Below are positions 39,147-47,457 of a stretch of DNA of 64,000 nt, piece after piece. The DNA comes from Mycolicibacterium iranicum. GTDB taxonomy: Bacteria; Actinomycetota; Actinomycetes; Mycobacteriales; Mycobacteriaceae. Below the pieces are notes generated by a model that searched no databases, had not been told where the DNA came from, and was given only the letters and a program-made list of their open reading frames with translations. The position numbers and the translations under genes were made by a program. The stretch covers positions 248,001 through 312,000 of the forward strand of contig NZ_LWCS01000001.1 of the NCBI RefSeq assembly GCF_001650495.1, given 5' to 3'. Numbering within the stretch: the first letter of the stretch is position 1; each line of letters opens with the position of its first letter.

Positions 39147-40673
39147 ATGACGACCGCCCCGAGGACCACGCCCGCGGTTCTCGAACGGATCGCGCGCGAG
39201 CTTCCCGACCACCCCGCGGTGGTGACGCCGGAACGCACCCTGACCTATGCTGACCTGCGCTCGGAGGTCCGTCAGGCCGCCGCGGCGATGATCGACCTCG
39301 GCATCGAAACCGGCGACCGCGTCGCAATCTGGTCGCCGAACACGTGGCACTGGGTCGTCGCGTCGCTGGCCAGCCACCACGCCGGCGCGGTCCTCGTCCC
39401 GCTCAACACCCGCTACACCTCCAGCGAGGCCGAGGACATCCTGGCGCGCACGTCCGCGCCGCTCCTGTTCGCCTCCGGTGAGTTCCTCGGCGCCGACAAG
39501 GCCGCCGGCGTCAACCGCGACTCCCTGCCCGCGCTGCGTCACGTCGTGCGCATCCCGATCGAGAAAGCAGACGGGACGTGGGACGACTTCGCGGCGCGCG
39601 GGACTGATCTCGCAGCGGTCGACGTCCGCGCGGCGGCGGTCGACGCCGACGACGTCTCCGACATCCTGTTCACGTCCGGCACCACGGGACGCAGCAAGGG
39701 TGTGCGGTGCGCACACCGCCAATCGCTCGACGCGTCCGCGGCGTGGGCGGCCTGCGGTGAGGTGACCAGCGCAGACCGCTATCTCTGCATCAACCCGTTC
39801 TTCCACAATTTCGGCTACAAGGCCGGCATTCTGGCGTGCCTGCAGACCGGCGCGACGCTGTTCCCCGAGCTGATATTCGATCCGGAGAAGGCGATGCGCG
39901 CCGTTCAAGAGCACGGGATCACCGTATTGCCCGGTCCGCCGACGATCTACCAGACGCTGCTGGACCATCCGAAGCGCGCCGACTTCGACCTGAGCTCGCT
40001 GCGATTCGCGGTGACCGGTGCGGCCACCATCCCGGTCGTGCTGATCGAACGGATGCAGAACGAACTCGACATCGACATCGTGCTGACGGCGTACGGACTG
40101 ACCGAGGCCGCCGGGTTCGGCACGATGTGCCGTGCCGACGACGACGCCGTCACGGTGGCGACCACATCGGGCCGACCGATCGCGGATTTCGAACTGCGCA
40201 TAGGTGATTCGGGTGAAGTGCTGCTGCGCGGGCCCAACGTGATGCTCGGCTACCTCGACGACCCCGCGGCCACCGCCGCAGCGATCGACGCCGACGGCTG
40301 GCTCCACACCGGCGATATCGGCGAACTCGATGCCGCAGGAAACCTGAAGATCACCGACCGTCTCAAGGACATGTACATCTGCGGCGGGTTCAACGTGTAC
40401 CCGGCCGAGATCGAGCAGGTCCTCGCACGCCTGGACGGCGTCGCGGAGGCCGCTGTGATCGGCGTGCCCGACGAACGGCTCGGGGAGGTCGGCAAGGCAT
40501 TTGTCGTGGTCAAGCCCGGCGCCTCCTTGGACGAGGCGACGGTGATCGCCCACACCAAACAGCATCTGGCGAACTTCAAGATCCCGCGCTCGGTGGTCTT
40601 CCTCGACGTGCTGCCCCGCAACCCTGGAGGCAAAGTGGTCAAGCCGCTGCTCCGTGAGATCGAAAGGGCCTGA
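39147..40673 (+). CDS. fadD3: HIP-CoA synthetase FadD3
   Basis: The 508-residue acyl-CoA ligase of the ANL superfamily activates HIP, the bicyclic propanoate released by HsaD, to HIP-CoA, the KstR2 ligand. The ATP-binding P-loop-like motif is FTSGTTGRSKGVRCAH; the A5 motif TAYGLTEAAGFG, the A7 TGDIGELD, the hinge LKDMYICGGFNVYPAEIE and the C-terminal lysine in PGGKVVK are all present. ATG at 39147 is preceded by AGGAG at 39137-39141. It is followed two bases later by fadE31, starting the rightward operon. Synteny with Rv3561. Confidence 0.94.
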   Translation: MTTAPRTTPAVLERIARELPDHPAVVTPERTLTYADLRSEVRQAAAAMIDLGIETGDRVAIWSPNTWHWVVASLASHHAGAVLVPLNTRYTSSEAEDILARTSAPLLFASGEFLGADKAAGVNRDSLPALRHVVRIPIEKADGTWDDFAARGTDLAAVDVRAAAVDADDVSDILFTSGTTGRSKGVRCAHRQSLDASAAWAACGEVTSADRYLCINPFFHNFGYKAGILACLQTGATLFPELIFDPEKAMRAVQEHGITVLPGPPTIYQTLLDHPKRADFDLSSLRFAVTGAATIPVVLIERMQNELDIDIVLTAYGLTEAAGFGTMCRADDDAVTVATTSGRPIADFELRIGDSGEVLLRGPNVMLGYLDDPAATAAAIDADGWLHTGDIGELDAAGNLKITDRLKDMYICGGFNVYPAEIEQVLARLDGVAEAAVIGVPDERLGEVGKAFVVVKPGASLDEATVIAHTKQHLANFKIPRSVVFLDVLPRNPGGKVVKPLLREIERA

Positions 40674-40674
40674 G

Positions 40675-41799
40675 TTGGACCTGACTTTCGACGATGCGAC
40701 GACGGAGTTCCGCGCCGAGGTGCGCGACTTCCTGGCGTCGAACAAGGACTCTTTCCCGACGAAGTCCTACGACACCGCGGAGGGATTCGAGCAGCATCGC
40801 CGCTGGGACAAGGTGCTTTTTGACGCCGGCCTGTCGGTGATCACCTGGCCTGAGCAGTACGGCGGCCGCGATGCGACGCTCCTGCAATGGGTGGTCTACG
40901 AAGAGGAGTACTTCCGCGCGGGGGCTCCCGGCCGGGCGAGCGCCAACGGGACCTCCATGCTGGCACCGACGTTGTTTGCGCACGGCACCCAGGAGCAGTT
41001 GGACCGCATCCTGCCGAAAATGGCCAGTGGCGAGGAAATCTGGGCGCAGGCGTGGTCGGAGCCGGAATCCGGCAGCGACCTGGCGTCGCTTCGTTCCACC
41101 GCGAGCAGGACCGACGGTGGCTGGTTGCTCAACGGGCAGAAGATCTGGAGCTCGCGCGCCGTCTTCGGTGAGCGCGCCTTCGGCCTCTTCCGTTCCGACC
41201 CGGAGGCTCAGCGCCACAAAGGCCTGACCTACTTCATGTTCGATCTCAAGGCCGACGGTGTCACCGTCCGCCCCATCGCCCAACTCGGCGGCGACACCGG
41301 TTTCGGCGAGATCTTCCTCGATGACGTGTTCGTGCCGGACGAGGATGTCATCGGGGGTGTGCACGACGGGTGGCGTGCGGCGATGAGCACCTCGAGCAAC
41401 GAGCGCGGTATGTCGCTGCGCAGCCCGGCCCGATTCCTCGCCCCGGCGGAACGCCTTGTCGCGCAATGGAAAGACAATCCCGATCCGGCGTTCACCGACC
41501 GGGTGGCCGACGCCTGGATCAAAGCGCAGGCTTACCGCTTGCACACATTCGGCACCGTCACGCGGATCTCGAACGGCGGGGAGCTGGGCGCGGAATCGTC
41601 GATCACCAAGGTGTTCTGGTCCGACCTGGATGTCGCGCTGCACCAGACCGCCCTCGACCTGCGCGGCGCCGACGGAGAGCTTGTCGATTCCGTGGCCGAC
41701 GGCCTGCTCTTCGCCCTCGGCGGACCGATCTATGCCGGTACCAACGAGATTCAGCGCAACATCATCGCCGAGCGGCTGCTGGGCCTGCCTCGAAAGTAG
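40675..41799 (+). CDS. fadE31: Acyl-CoA dehydrogenase FadE31
   Basis: The 374-residue acyl-CoA dehydrogenase has EIWAQAWSEPESGSDLASL, GGWLLNGQKIWSSRAVFGER and the C-terminal IYAGTNEIQRNIIAERLLGLPRK. The start is a TTG one base after the fadD3 stop; AAAGG lies seven bases before it, and it gives the LDLTFDD N-terminus expected of FadE31. In M. tuberculosis steroid acyl-CoA dehydrogenases such as this form alpha2-beta2 heterotetramers with a neighbouring partner, so it probably pairs with FadE32 or FadE33 to desaturate late ring-opened CoA intermediates. Sequence alone does not fix which. Confidence 0.9.
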   Translation: MDLTFDDATTEFRAEVRDFLASNKDSFPTKSYDTAEGFEQHRRWDKVLFDAGLSVITWPEQYGGRDATLLQWVVYEEEYFRAGAPGRASANGTSMLAPTLFAHGTQEQLDRILPKMASGEEIWAQAWSEPESGSDLASLRSTASRTDGGWLLNGQKIWSSRAVFGERAFGLFRSDPEAQRHKGLTYFMFDLKADGVTVRPIAQLGGDTGFGEIFLDDVFVPDEDVIGGVHDGWRAAMSTSSNERGMSLRSPARFLAPAERLVAQWKDNPDPAFTDRVADAWIKAQAYRLHTFGTVTRISNGGELGAESSITKVFWSDLDVALHQTALDLRGADGELVDSVADGLLFALGGPIYAGTNEIQRNIIAERLLGLPRK

Positions 41800-41805
41800 A
41801 CGAAC

Positions 41806-42762
41806 GTGAACTTTGAGATCGACGAACAGCAGCGGGACTTCGCTGCGAGCATCGACGCCGCCCTGGGCGCCGCCGATCTGCCCGCGGCCGTTCGCGCGTG
41901 GGCCGCCGGTGACACGGCACCGGGACGCAAGGTGTGGGCACAGCTGACCGACCTCGGGGTGACTGCCCTGCTGGTACCCGAGAAGTTCGACGGGATCGAG
42001 GCCCACCCCGTGGACCTGGTCGTGGCGCTCGAACGCCTCGGCAAGTGGAACGTGCCGGGACCGGTCACAGAATCCATCGCTGTGGCACCGATCCTGCTCG
42101 GAGACGACGAGCGGGTGGGCGCGTTGGCAGCTGGTGAGCTGATCGCCACCGTGGCCGCGCCTCCCCTGGTTCCTCGTGCCGTCGACGCAGATGCCGCAGG
42201 GCTCATCTTGCTCACAGGAGATGACTCCGTCAGCGATGCGTCAGCGGGCCAGGAACACGAGTCCGTCGACCCCGCACGGAAACTGTTCGAGGTCAGCGCA
42301 ACCGGTGAGTCCCGTAGCGCCGACGTGGCACGCGCGCTGGATTTCGGTGTGCTGGCGACGGCTGCGCAGCTGATCGGCGCCGCGCAGGCCATGCTGGACG
42401 GATCGGTGGAGTACGCCAAGCAGCGCAGCCAGTTCGGCACCGTCATCGGGACCTATCAGGCGATCAAGCACAAGCTGGCCGATGTCCTGATCGCCATCGA
42501 ACTCGCGCGTCCGCTGGTCTACGGCGCTGCCCTCTCGCTGGCTGACGGATCCCCCGATGCCGCCCGCGACGTCAGCGCGGCGAAGGTCGCCGCCGCCGAT
42601 GCCGCGCTGGTGTCCGCGCGTTCTTCGTTGCAGACGCACGGCGCTATCGGCTACACGCAGGAACACGACCTGTCGCTGTTGTTGCTTCGGGCGCAAGCGT
42701 TGCGACCTGCGTGGGGAGACCCGACATGGCACCGCAGGCGAGTGTTGGAGGCACTGTCGTGA
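41806..42762 (+). CDS. fadE32: Acyl-CoA dehydrogenase partner subunit FadE32
   Basis: The 318-residue protein is a short acyl-CoA dehydrogenase-like subunit. The C-terminal helical domain is well conserved (YAKQRSQFGTVIGTYQAIKHKLADVLIAIELAR and RSSLQTHGAIGYTQEHDLSLLLLRAQ), while the central region (VAAPPLVPRAVDADAAGLIL) is poorly conserved and shorter than in true dehydrogenases. This is the pattern of the beta subunit in heterotetrameric steroid dehydrogenases, where FadE32 works with FadE31, proposed to act on the MOODA-CoA product. GTG start at 41806. Overlaps fadE33 as GTGA. Confidence 0.88.
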   Translation: MNFEIDEQQRDFAASIDAALGAADLPAAVRAWAAGDTAPGRKVWAQLTDLGVTALLVPEKFDGIEAHPVDLVVALERLGKWNVPGPVTESIAVAPILLGDDERVGALAAGELIATVAAPPLVPRAVDADAAGLILLTGDDSVSDASAGQEHESVDPARKLFEVSATGESRSADVARALDFGVLATAAQLIGAAQAMLDGSVEYAKQRSQFGTVIGTYQAIKHKLADVLIAIELARPLVYGAALSLADGSPDAARDVSAAKVAAADAALVSARSSLQTHGAIGYTQEHDLSLLLLRAQALRPAWGDPTWHRRRVLEALS

Positions 42763-43700
42763 GCGAAGAACGGGAGCTGTTGCGCGACACCGTCGCCGCA
42801 CTGGTCGAGAAGCATGCCTCCCCCGAGGCGGTGCGCAAGGCAGCCGCCTCGGAGCGTGGGTACGACGAGAAGCTGTGGGCCATGCTTTGCGAGCAGGTCG
42901 GTGCCGCAGCGCTGGTGGTTCCCGAGGATCTCGGCGGCGCCGGCGGTGAGTTGGGCGACGCTGCCGTCGTTCTCGAAGAGCTCGGCAGGGCGCTGGTGCC
43001 GACGCCCCTGCTGGGCACGACGCTGGCGGAGCTGGCGCTGCTGTCGGTCGACGAACCGGACGCCGAACTGCTGGGCGGTCTCGCCGAGGGCACATCGATC
43101 GGCACAGTTGTGTTCGACAAGGGGCACGTGCTGAACGGCAACATCGCCGACGTGGTCATCGGCACAGACGGCGAAACCCTTACCCAGTGGACCTCTTTCG
43201 ACGCGAAACCGCTCGCCGCCATGGACATCACCCGGCCGCTGGCCGCGGTCGAGGCGGCCGAGACCGCGCCGCTCGGAACGGATCCCGGCCTCGCCGATAC
43301 AGCGGCAATCCTGTTGGCAGCCGAACAGATCGGCGCGGCGTCGAAGTGTCTCGACCTCACCGTCCAGTACACGAAGGACCGGGTGCAGTTCGGTCGACCT
43401 ATCGGCAGCTTCCAGGCCCTCAAACACCGGATGGCCGATCTGTACGTCGCTGTGCAGTCGGCCGGATCCGTCGTCGACGAGGCGGTCGCCCATCCGTCCC
43501 CGACCTCGGCGGCGCTGGCACGATTGGCCGCCAGCGAGGCGTTCTCGAAGGTCGCCGCCGAGGCCGTACAGATGCACGGCGGCATCGCGATCACCTGGGA
43601 GAGCGATATCCAGCTGTACTTCAAGCGCGCACACGGCAGCGCGCAGCTTCTCGGTGCTCCGCGCGAGCAACTACGTCGGCTCGATTCCGAGGTGTTCTAG
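42759..43700 (+). CDS. fadE33: Acyl-CoA dehydrogenase partner subunit FadE33
   Basis: The 313-residue acyl-CoA dehydrogenase-like protein resembles FadE32 in architecture: ALVVPEDLGGAGGELGDAAVVLEELGRALVPTPLL at the N-terminus, a shortened middle, then YTKDRVQFGRPIGSFQALKHRMADLYVAVQSA and EAVQMHGGIAITWESDIQLYFKRAH at the C-terminus. The GTG at 42759 lies inside the fadE32 stop. It is the last fadE gene of the fadD3 operon, like Rv3564, and likely forms a heteromer with FadE31. Its TAG stop is also the first half of the -10 box of aspB. Confidence 0.9.
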   Translation: MSEERELLRDTVAALVEKHASPEAVRKAAASERGYDEKLWAMLCEQVGAAALVVPEDLGGAGGELGDAAVVLEELGRALVPTPLLGTTLAELALLSVDEPDAELLGGLAEGTSIGTVVFDKGHVLNGNIADVVIGTDGETLTQWTSFDAKPLAAMDITRPLAAVEAAETAPLGTDPGLADTAAILLAAEQIGAASKCLDLTVQYTKDRVQFGRPIGSFQALKHRMADLYVAVQSAGSVVDEAVAHPSPTSAALARLAASEAFSKVAAEAVQMHGGIAITWESDIQLYFKRAHGSAQLLGAPREQLRRLDSEVF

Positions 43701-43703
43701 CCT
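43698..43703 (+). promoter_or_regulatory. Putative -10 box (TAGCCT) of leaderless aspB promoter
   Basis: TAGCCT overlaps the fadE33 stop codon and is six bases before the ATG at 43710, with no ribosome binding site between. It could give aspB an independent leaderless transcript in addition to readthrough from the fadD3 operon. Confidence 0.4.
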
Positions 43704-43709
43704 TGCGGG

Positions 43710-44894
43710 ATGAGTTCTGCTGACGCGAGGAACATCAGGGGTCCAGCGCTGCGCGCCGGAATCCCCCCGTTCTATGTGATGGACGTGTGGCTCGCCGCGG
43801 CCGAACGCGAACGCACTCACGGTGACCTGGTCAACCTGTCCGCCGGGCAGCCGAGCGCGGGCGCCCCGTCGGCGGTGCGTGATGCGGCCGTCTCAGCGCT
43901 GAATCGCAATCAGCTCGGCTACACGGTCGCGCTCGGCATTCCCGAGTTGCGCGCTGCCATCGCCGGCTCCTATCAGGCGCGGCACGGACTTTCCGTCGAT
44001 CCCGACGATGTCGTCGTCACGACGGGGTCGTCGGGAGGTTTTCTGCTGGCCTTCCTGGCGTGCTTCGACGTCGGCGACCGTGTCGCGATCGCAAGTCCCG
44101 GCTACCCCTGTTACCGCAACATCCTGTCGGCGCTGGGATGCGAGGTGGTGGAGTTGCCGTGCGGTCCGCAGACGCGATTCCAGCCGACACTGGACATGCT
44201 GACCGAACTCGACCCGCCGGTGTCCGGGGTCATAGTCGCGAGCCCGGCCAATCCGACGGGCACCGTGATCCCTCCCGAGGAACTCGCGGCGATCGCGTCA
44301 TGGTGCGACTCGTCGGGAGTGCGCCTGATCAGCGATGAGGTCTATCACGGGCTGGTCTATCCCGGCGCGCCGGCAACCAGCTGCGCGTGGGAGACGTCAC
44401 GGGAATCGATTGTGGTCAACAGCTTTTCGAAGTACTTCGCGATGACGGGGTGGCGGTTGGGCTGGCTGCTGGTGCCGCAGGAGCTGAAGCGGGCCGTTGA
44501 CTGCCTGACCGGGAACTTCACGATCTGTCCGCCCGTGCTGCCCCAGCTCGCCGCCCTCGCGGCGTTCACCCCGGAGTCGATCGCCGAGGCGGAGGCACTG
44601 CTTGACGGCTACGCCGCCAACCGGTCCCTGCTGCTGGACGGCTTACGGGGGATCGGTATCGACCGGCTCGCCCCGACCGACGGCGCGTTCTACGTGTACG
44701 CCGACGTTTCTCACCTGACCACGGACTCATTGTCGTTCTGCTCGAAGCTGTTGAACGACACGGGAGTCGCGATTGCGCCCGGCGTCGACTTCGACACGGT
44801 ACGGGGTGGCGCCCACGTACGTTTGTCGTTCGCGGGCCCGTCCTCCGACATTGATGAGGCGCTGCGCAGAATCGGAGCGTGGCTGCGTTCATGA
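43710..44894 (+). CDS. aspB: PLP-dependent aminotransferase (AspB-like)
   Basis: The 394-residue class I/II aminotransferase has the family N-terminus LVNLSAGQPSAGAPSAV, the ELRAAIAGSYQARHG segment, GVIVASPANPTGTVI (NPTG), LISDEVYHGLVYPG and the PLP-binding lysine in SFSKYFAMTGWRLGWLLVP. In M. tuberculosis the syntenic Rv3565 is annotated aspB; the true substrate is not established. It is probably a cytosolic amino-acid transaminase. The C-terminus overlaps a five-codon mini-ORF as ATGA, which leads into the MFS gene. Synteny with the steroid locus ends here. Confidence 0.88.
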   Translation: MSSADARNIRGPALRAGIPPFYVMDVWLAAAERERTHGDLVNLSAGQPSAGAPSAVRDAAVSALNRNQLGYTVALGIPELRAAIAGSYQARHGLSVDPDDVVVTTGSSGGFLLAFLACFDVGDRVAIASPGYPCYRNILSALGCEVVELPCGPQTRFQPTLDMLTELDPPVSGVIVASPANPTGTVIPPEELAAIASWCDSSGVRLISDEVYHGLVYPGAPATSCAWETSRESIVVNSFSKYFAMTGWRLGWLLVPQELKRAVDCLTGNFTICPPVLPQLAALAAFTPESIAEAEALLDGYAANRSLLLDGLRGIGIDRLAPTDGAFYVYADVSHLTTDSLSFCSKLLNDTGVAIAPGVDFDTVRGGAHVRLSFAGPSSDIDEALRRIGAWLRS

Positions 44895-44908
44895 ACGGCA
44901 CCGCGTGA
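44891..44908 (+). CDS. Five-codon coupling mini-ORF between aspB and MFS gene
   Basis: The frame ATG AAC GGC ACC GCG TGA begins inside the aspB stop (ATGA) and ends inside the MFS start (GTGA). A peptide of five residues (MNGTA) is not expected to act as a protein; it would let ribosomes terminating at aspB restart on the mini-ORF and then on the transporter. This could be chance, since each overlap alone is common here. Confidence 0.3.
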   Translation: MNGTA

Positions 44909-46071
44909 GCGGGGCGGCTCAGCGGGCGCCGCTACTGGCGGCGGGCTTCACGACGGCGTTCGGCGCCCACGCCGTCGCGGGGACGCTCGGCACCACGACA
45001 ACCGGGACGGCGGCGTCGCTGCTGACCCTCGGTGCGCTGCTGGCGATCTACGACGGCGCCGAAGTGATCCTCAAACCCGTCTTCGGGACGCTGGCCGACC
45101 GGATCGGGGCGCGCACCGTCCTGATCGCCGGGTTGGTGATCTTCGCTGCGGCGTCTGCGTCGTACGCCATCGCCGACGACCCCGCCTGGCTGTGGGCGGG
45201 GCGATTCGGCCAGGGAGTCGGCGCGGCCGCGTTCTCCCCCGCCGCATCGGCTCTCGTCGCCCTGTTGACACCGGCGAAGGCGCAGGGGCGGGCGTTCGGG
45301 ACGTACGGGTCGTACAAGTCGCTCGGGTACACACTGGGCCCGCTGTTGGGCGGTGTGATCGTCGCGCTCGGCGGGCTTCGGTCGCTGTTCGCGGTCACGG
45401 CGGTGCTCGCGGCCGTCGTCGCGGTGTGGGCGGCCGGCTCCGTTCCGCCAGTCCGCCCTAAGGCCCGCCAACGCCAGACGCTGGTCGATACGTTGCGTCG
45501 ATTCTCCGAATCCTCCTTCGTCACACCGACACTCGCATTGGCTGCCACCACGGCGGCCCTGTCCGTCGGCGTCGGCTTCCTCCCCGTACTGGGCACTCAG
45601 GCGGGCCTCTCCCCCGTCGTCACCGGCGCCGTCGTCTCGGTCCTCGCGCTGACCACGGCCATAGCGCAGCCTCTGACGGGCCGCGCACTGGACGCGGAGA
45701 GGATCACCGTGACCGGCGGCATCACGGTCGGAATCGTGTTCACTGCATCAGGTTTGGCGCTGGCACTGCTGCCGGGCCTGGCCGGGTTGCTCTGCGCGGC
45801 GATCGTCATCGGCGCCGGGTGCGGGCTCATCACACCGCTGGCCTTCGCGATGCTGGCGAGATCGACGCCGCAGAACCGACTGGGGCAGACGATGGGTGCG
45901 GCCGAGATCGGCCGTGAATGCGGCGATGCGGCGGGCCCGCTCGCGGTCGCGTCGATCGCCGCCGTCACCAGTGTGCCGTTCGGATTCGCCGGGTTGGCGA
46001 TCATCGTGTCGCTGACGGGCGTGGCAACCGCCGGATTCAACCGAGTTCGCGGGCGTGGCGAACGTGGGTGA
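44905..46071 (+). CDS. Major facilitator superfamily drug/metabolite transporter
   Basis: The 388-residue protein has 12 membrane segments and the MFS motif A between helices 2 and 3: FGTLADRIGARTVLIAGLVIF. In the second half VFTASGLALALLPGLAGLL and MGAAEIGRECGDAAGPLAV are recognisable. It is a member of a drug-efflux-like MFS branch; no substrate can be assigned. The start is the GTG at 44905, overlapping the stop of the five-codon mini-ORF, so it is probably translated with aspB. It is the first gene after the steroid block, at the point where M. tuberculosis carries other genes. Confidence 0.82.
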   Translation: MSGAAQRAPLLAAGFTTAFGAHAVAGTLGTTTTGTAASLLTLGALLAIYDGAEVILKPVFGTLADRIGARTVLIAGLVIFAAASASYAIADDPAWLWAGRFGQGVGAAAFSPAASALVALLTPAKAQGRAFGTYGSYKSLGYTLGPLLGGVIVALGGLRSLFAVTAVLAAVVAVWAAGSVPPVRPKARQRQTLVDTLRRFSESSFVTPTLALAATTAALSVGVGFLPVLGTQAGLSPVVTGAVVSVLALTTAIAQPLTGRALDAERITVTGGITVGIVFTASGLALALLPGLAGLLCAAIVIGAGCGLITPLAFAMLARSTPQNRLGQTMGAAEIGRECGDAAGPLAVASIAAVTSVPFGFAGLAIIVSLTGVATAGFNRVRGRGERG

Positions 46072-46137
46072 CGGAGATCTGCGCGACTCTTAGGGTCACG
46101 GAGAAGGTGTGCGCGCCGACCTGTCGGGGGGTCGGGG

Positions 46138-46143
46138 TAGCTT
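46138..46143 (+). promoter_or_regulatory. Putative -10 box (TAGCTT) of DUF222-HNH gene
   Basis: TAGCTT matches TANNNT and lies seven bases before the ATG at 46151. It supports that start over the GTG at 46109 and suggests a leaderless transcript. Confidence 0.35.
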
Positions 46144-46150
46144 CGAGAAC

Positions 46151-47434
46151 ATGTTCGAAAGTTTGTTCGATATTGATGCGGGTGCGTCGGAGGCGCAGCT
46201 GCGGGAGCTGATCGAGCGGTGCGAGGAGCTGAAGTCGAAAGCTGCAGCCGCCCAGGCTCGGGCGACGGCGTTGTGGGCCGCCAAGCGCGCCGCCGCCGAA
46301 GCCGTGTCGGGGGTTCCGGCGCGCCGCCGCGGCAAAGGACTGGCCAGTGAGGTCGCGTTGGCCCGTCGCGACGCCCCCGCCTGCGGTAACACCCACCTAG
46401 GCATGGCCAAAGCGCTGGTGCACGAAATGCCCTACGCCATGGCCGCTTTGGAGAGAGGGCAGCTTTCGGAGTATCGCGCGCTGCTGATCGTGCGGGAATC
46501 GGCGTGCCTGTCGCTTCAGGATCGCCGCACATTGGATGCCGAACTGGCCGAAGAAGCCAACGGCTTCGATGGCTGGGGCAATCGCCGCGTCGCTGCGGAA
46601 GCGAAAAGAATCACCGCCCGCCTGGATGCCGCCGCGGTGGTCGAACGCAACAGCAAGGCCGCCAAAGACCGCTGCGTCACCACCCGCCCGGCCCCCAACG
46701 GCATGGTCTACGTCACCTTCCTGATGCCCCTGGACCAAGGCGTCGGCATGTACGCCGCGCTCAAGCGAGAAGCCGACACGTGCGGTGATGGGCGGCCACA
46801 AGGCCAGGTGATGACCGACACCGCATATCAGCGCGTGACGGGAACCCCTGCTGAACAACCTGTTTCGGTGTCGCTGAACCTGGTGATGGCCGACACCACA
46901 CTAGCCGGTGACGACACGGAACCGGCGTGGCTGGACGGCTACGGACCCATCCCGGCCGGATTCGCCTGCAAGCTCACCGGCGACGCCGCCACCGATGCGA
47001 AGGCGAAGGCCACGCTGCGGCGGTTGTATCGCCACCCCAAGTCGGGGCAACTGGTGGCCATGGAATCGCGGGCGCGGATCTTCCCGAAGGGGCTCGCCGC
47101 CTTCATCGGTATCCGCGACCGCACATGCCGGACTCCGTACTGCGACGCGCCGATCCGCCACCGCGACCACGCCACTCCCGACCGCGAGGGCGGAAAGACC
47201 AGTGCGCTCAACGGGCTCGGCAAGTGCGAAGCCTGCAACTACGCCAAGGAGGCCCCCGGGTGGCGCGTCTCCACCAGCGAACACGATGGCGAGCACGTCG
47301 CAGAGTATCTGACGCCGACCGGCGCGACGTACCGATCGACCGCACCACCGCTACCCGGAATCCCGGTACGCCGGAAAATCAGCCTCGCCGAAGGTCGATT
47401 CAGCATCGACCTCGTCACGTTCGAAGCCGCATGA
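46151..47434 (+). CDS. DUF222 / HNH endonuclease (13E12 repeat family)
   Basis: The 427-residue protein has an N-terminal helical DUF222 region (ASEAQLRELIERCEELKSKA, then NTHLGMAKALVHEMPYAMAALERGQLSEYRALLIVRE) and a C-terminal HNH module: RDRTCRTPYCDAPIRHRDHA, followed by GKTSALNGLGKCEACNYAKEAPGW, with the four cysteines that bind a structural zinc ion and an HNH histidine/asparagine. Such proteins are multi-copy in mycobacteria (13E12 family) and are thought to be mobile or selfish homing-like elements, although activity is unproven. No flanking repeats are seen. The gene lies between the MFS gene and the xylose operon and converges with xylH. Confidence 0.88.
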   Translation: MFESLFDIDAGASEAQLRELIERCEELKSKAAAAQARATALWAAKRAAAEAVSGVPARRRGKGLASEVALARRDAPACGNTHLGMAKALVHEMPYAMAALERGQLSEYRALLIVRESACLSLQDRRTLDAELAEEANGFDGWGNRRVAAEAKRITARLDAAAVVERNSKAAKDRCVTTRPAPNGMVYVTFLMPLDQGVGMYAALKREADTCGDGRPQGQVMTDTAYQRVTGTPAEQPVSVSLNLVMADTTLAGDDTEPAWLDGYGPIPAGFACKLTGDAATDAKAKATLRRLYRHPKSGQLVAMESRARIFPKGLAAFIGIRDRTCRTPYCDAPIRHRDHATPDREGGKTSALNGLGKCEACNYAKEAPGWRVSTSEHDGEHVAEYLTPTGATYRSTAPPLPGIPVRRKISLAEGRFSIDLVTFEAA

Positions 47435-47457
47435 GGCGAATATTGTTGCGGTGCAGG

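Noticed and set aside
39102..40745. 547-codon minus-strand frame opposite fadD3
   Set aside because: The protein has low complexity and no recognisable motif, while the opposite strand encodes a complete FadD3. Third-position GC bias explains the open frame.
46109..46150. Earlier GTG start for the DUF222-HNH gene
   Set aside because: It adds 14 residues without family similarity, and a -10-like box at 46138-46143 points to the ATG at 46151.
46151..47434. Considered as part of a complete insertion sequence or mobile element
   Set aside because: No flanking inverted or direct repeats and no transposase were found; the gene is better described as a 13E12-family HNH gene.
47435..47457. Rho-independent terminator between the HNH gene and xylH
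   Set aside because: No stem followed by a T-run was seen here or at any other convergent junction examined; mycobacteria often lack such canonical terminators.
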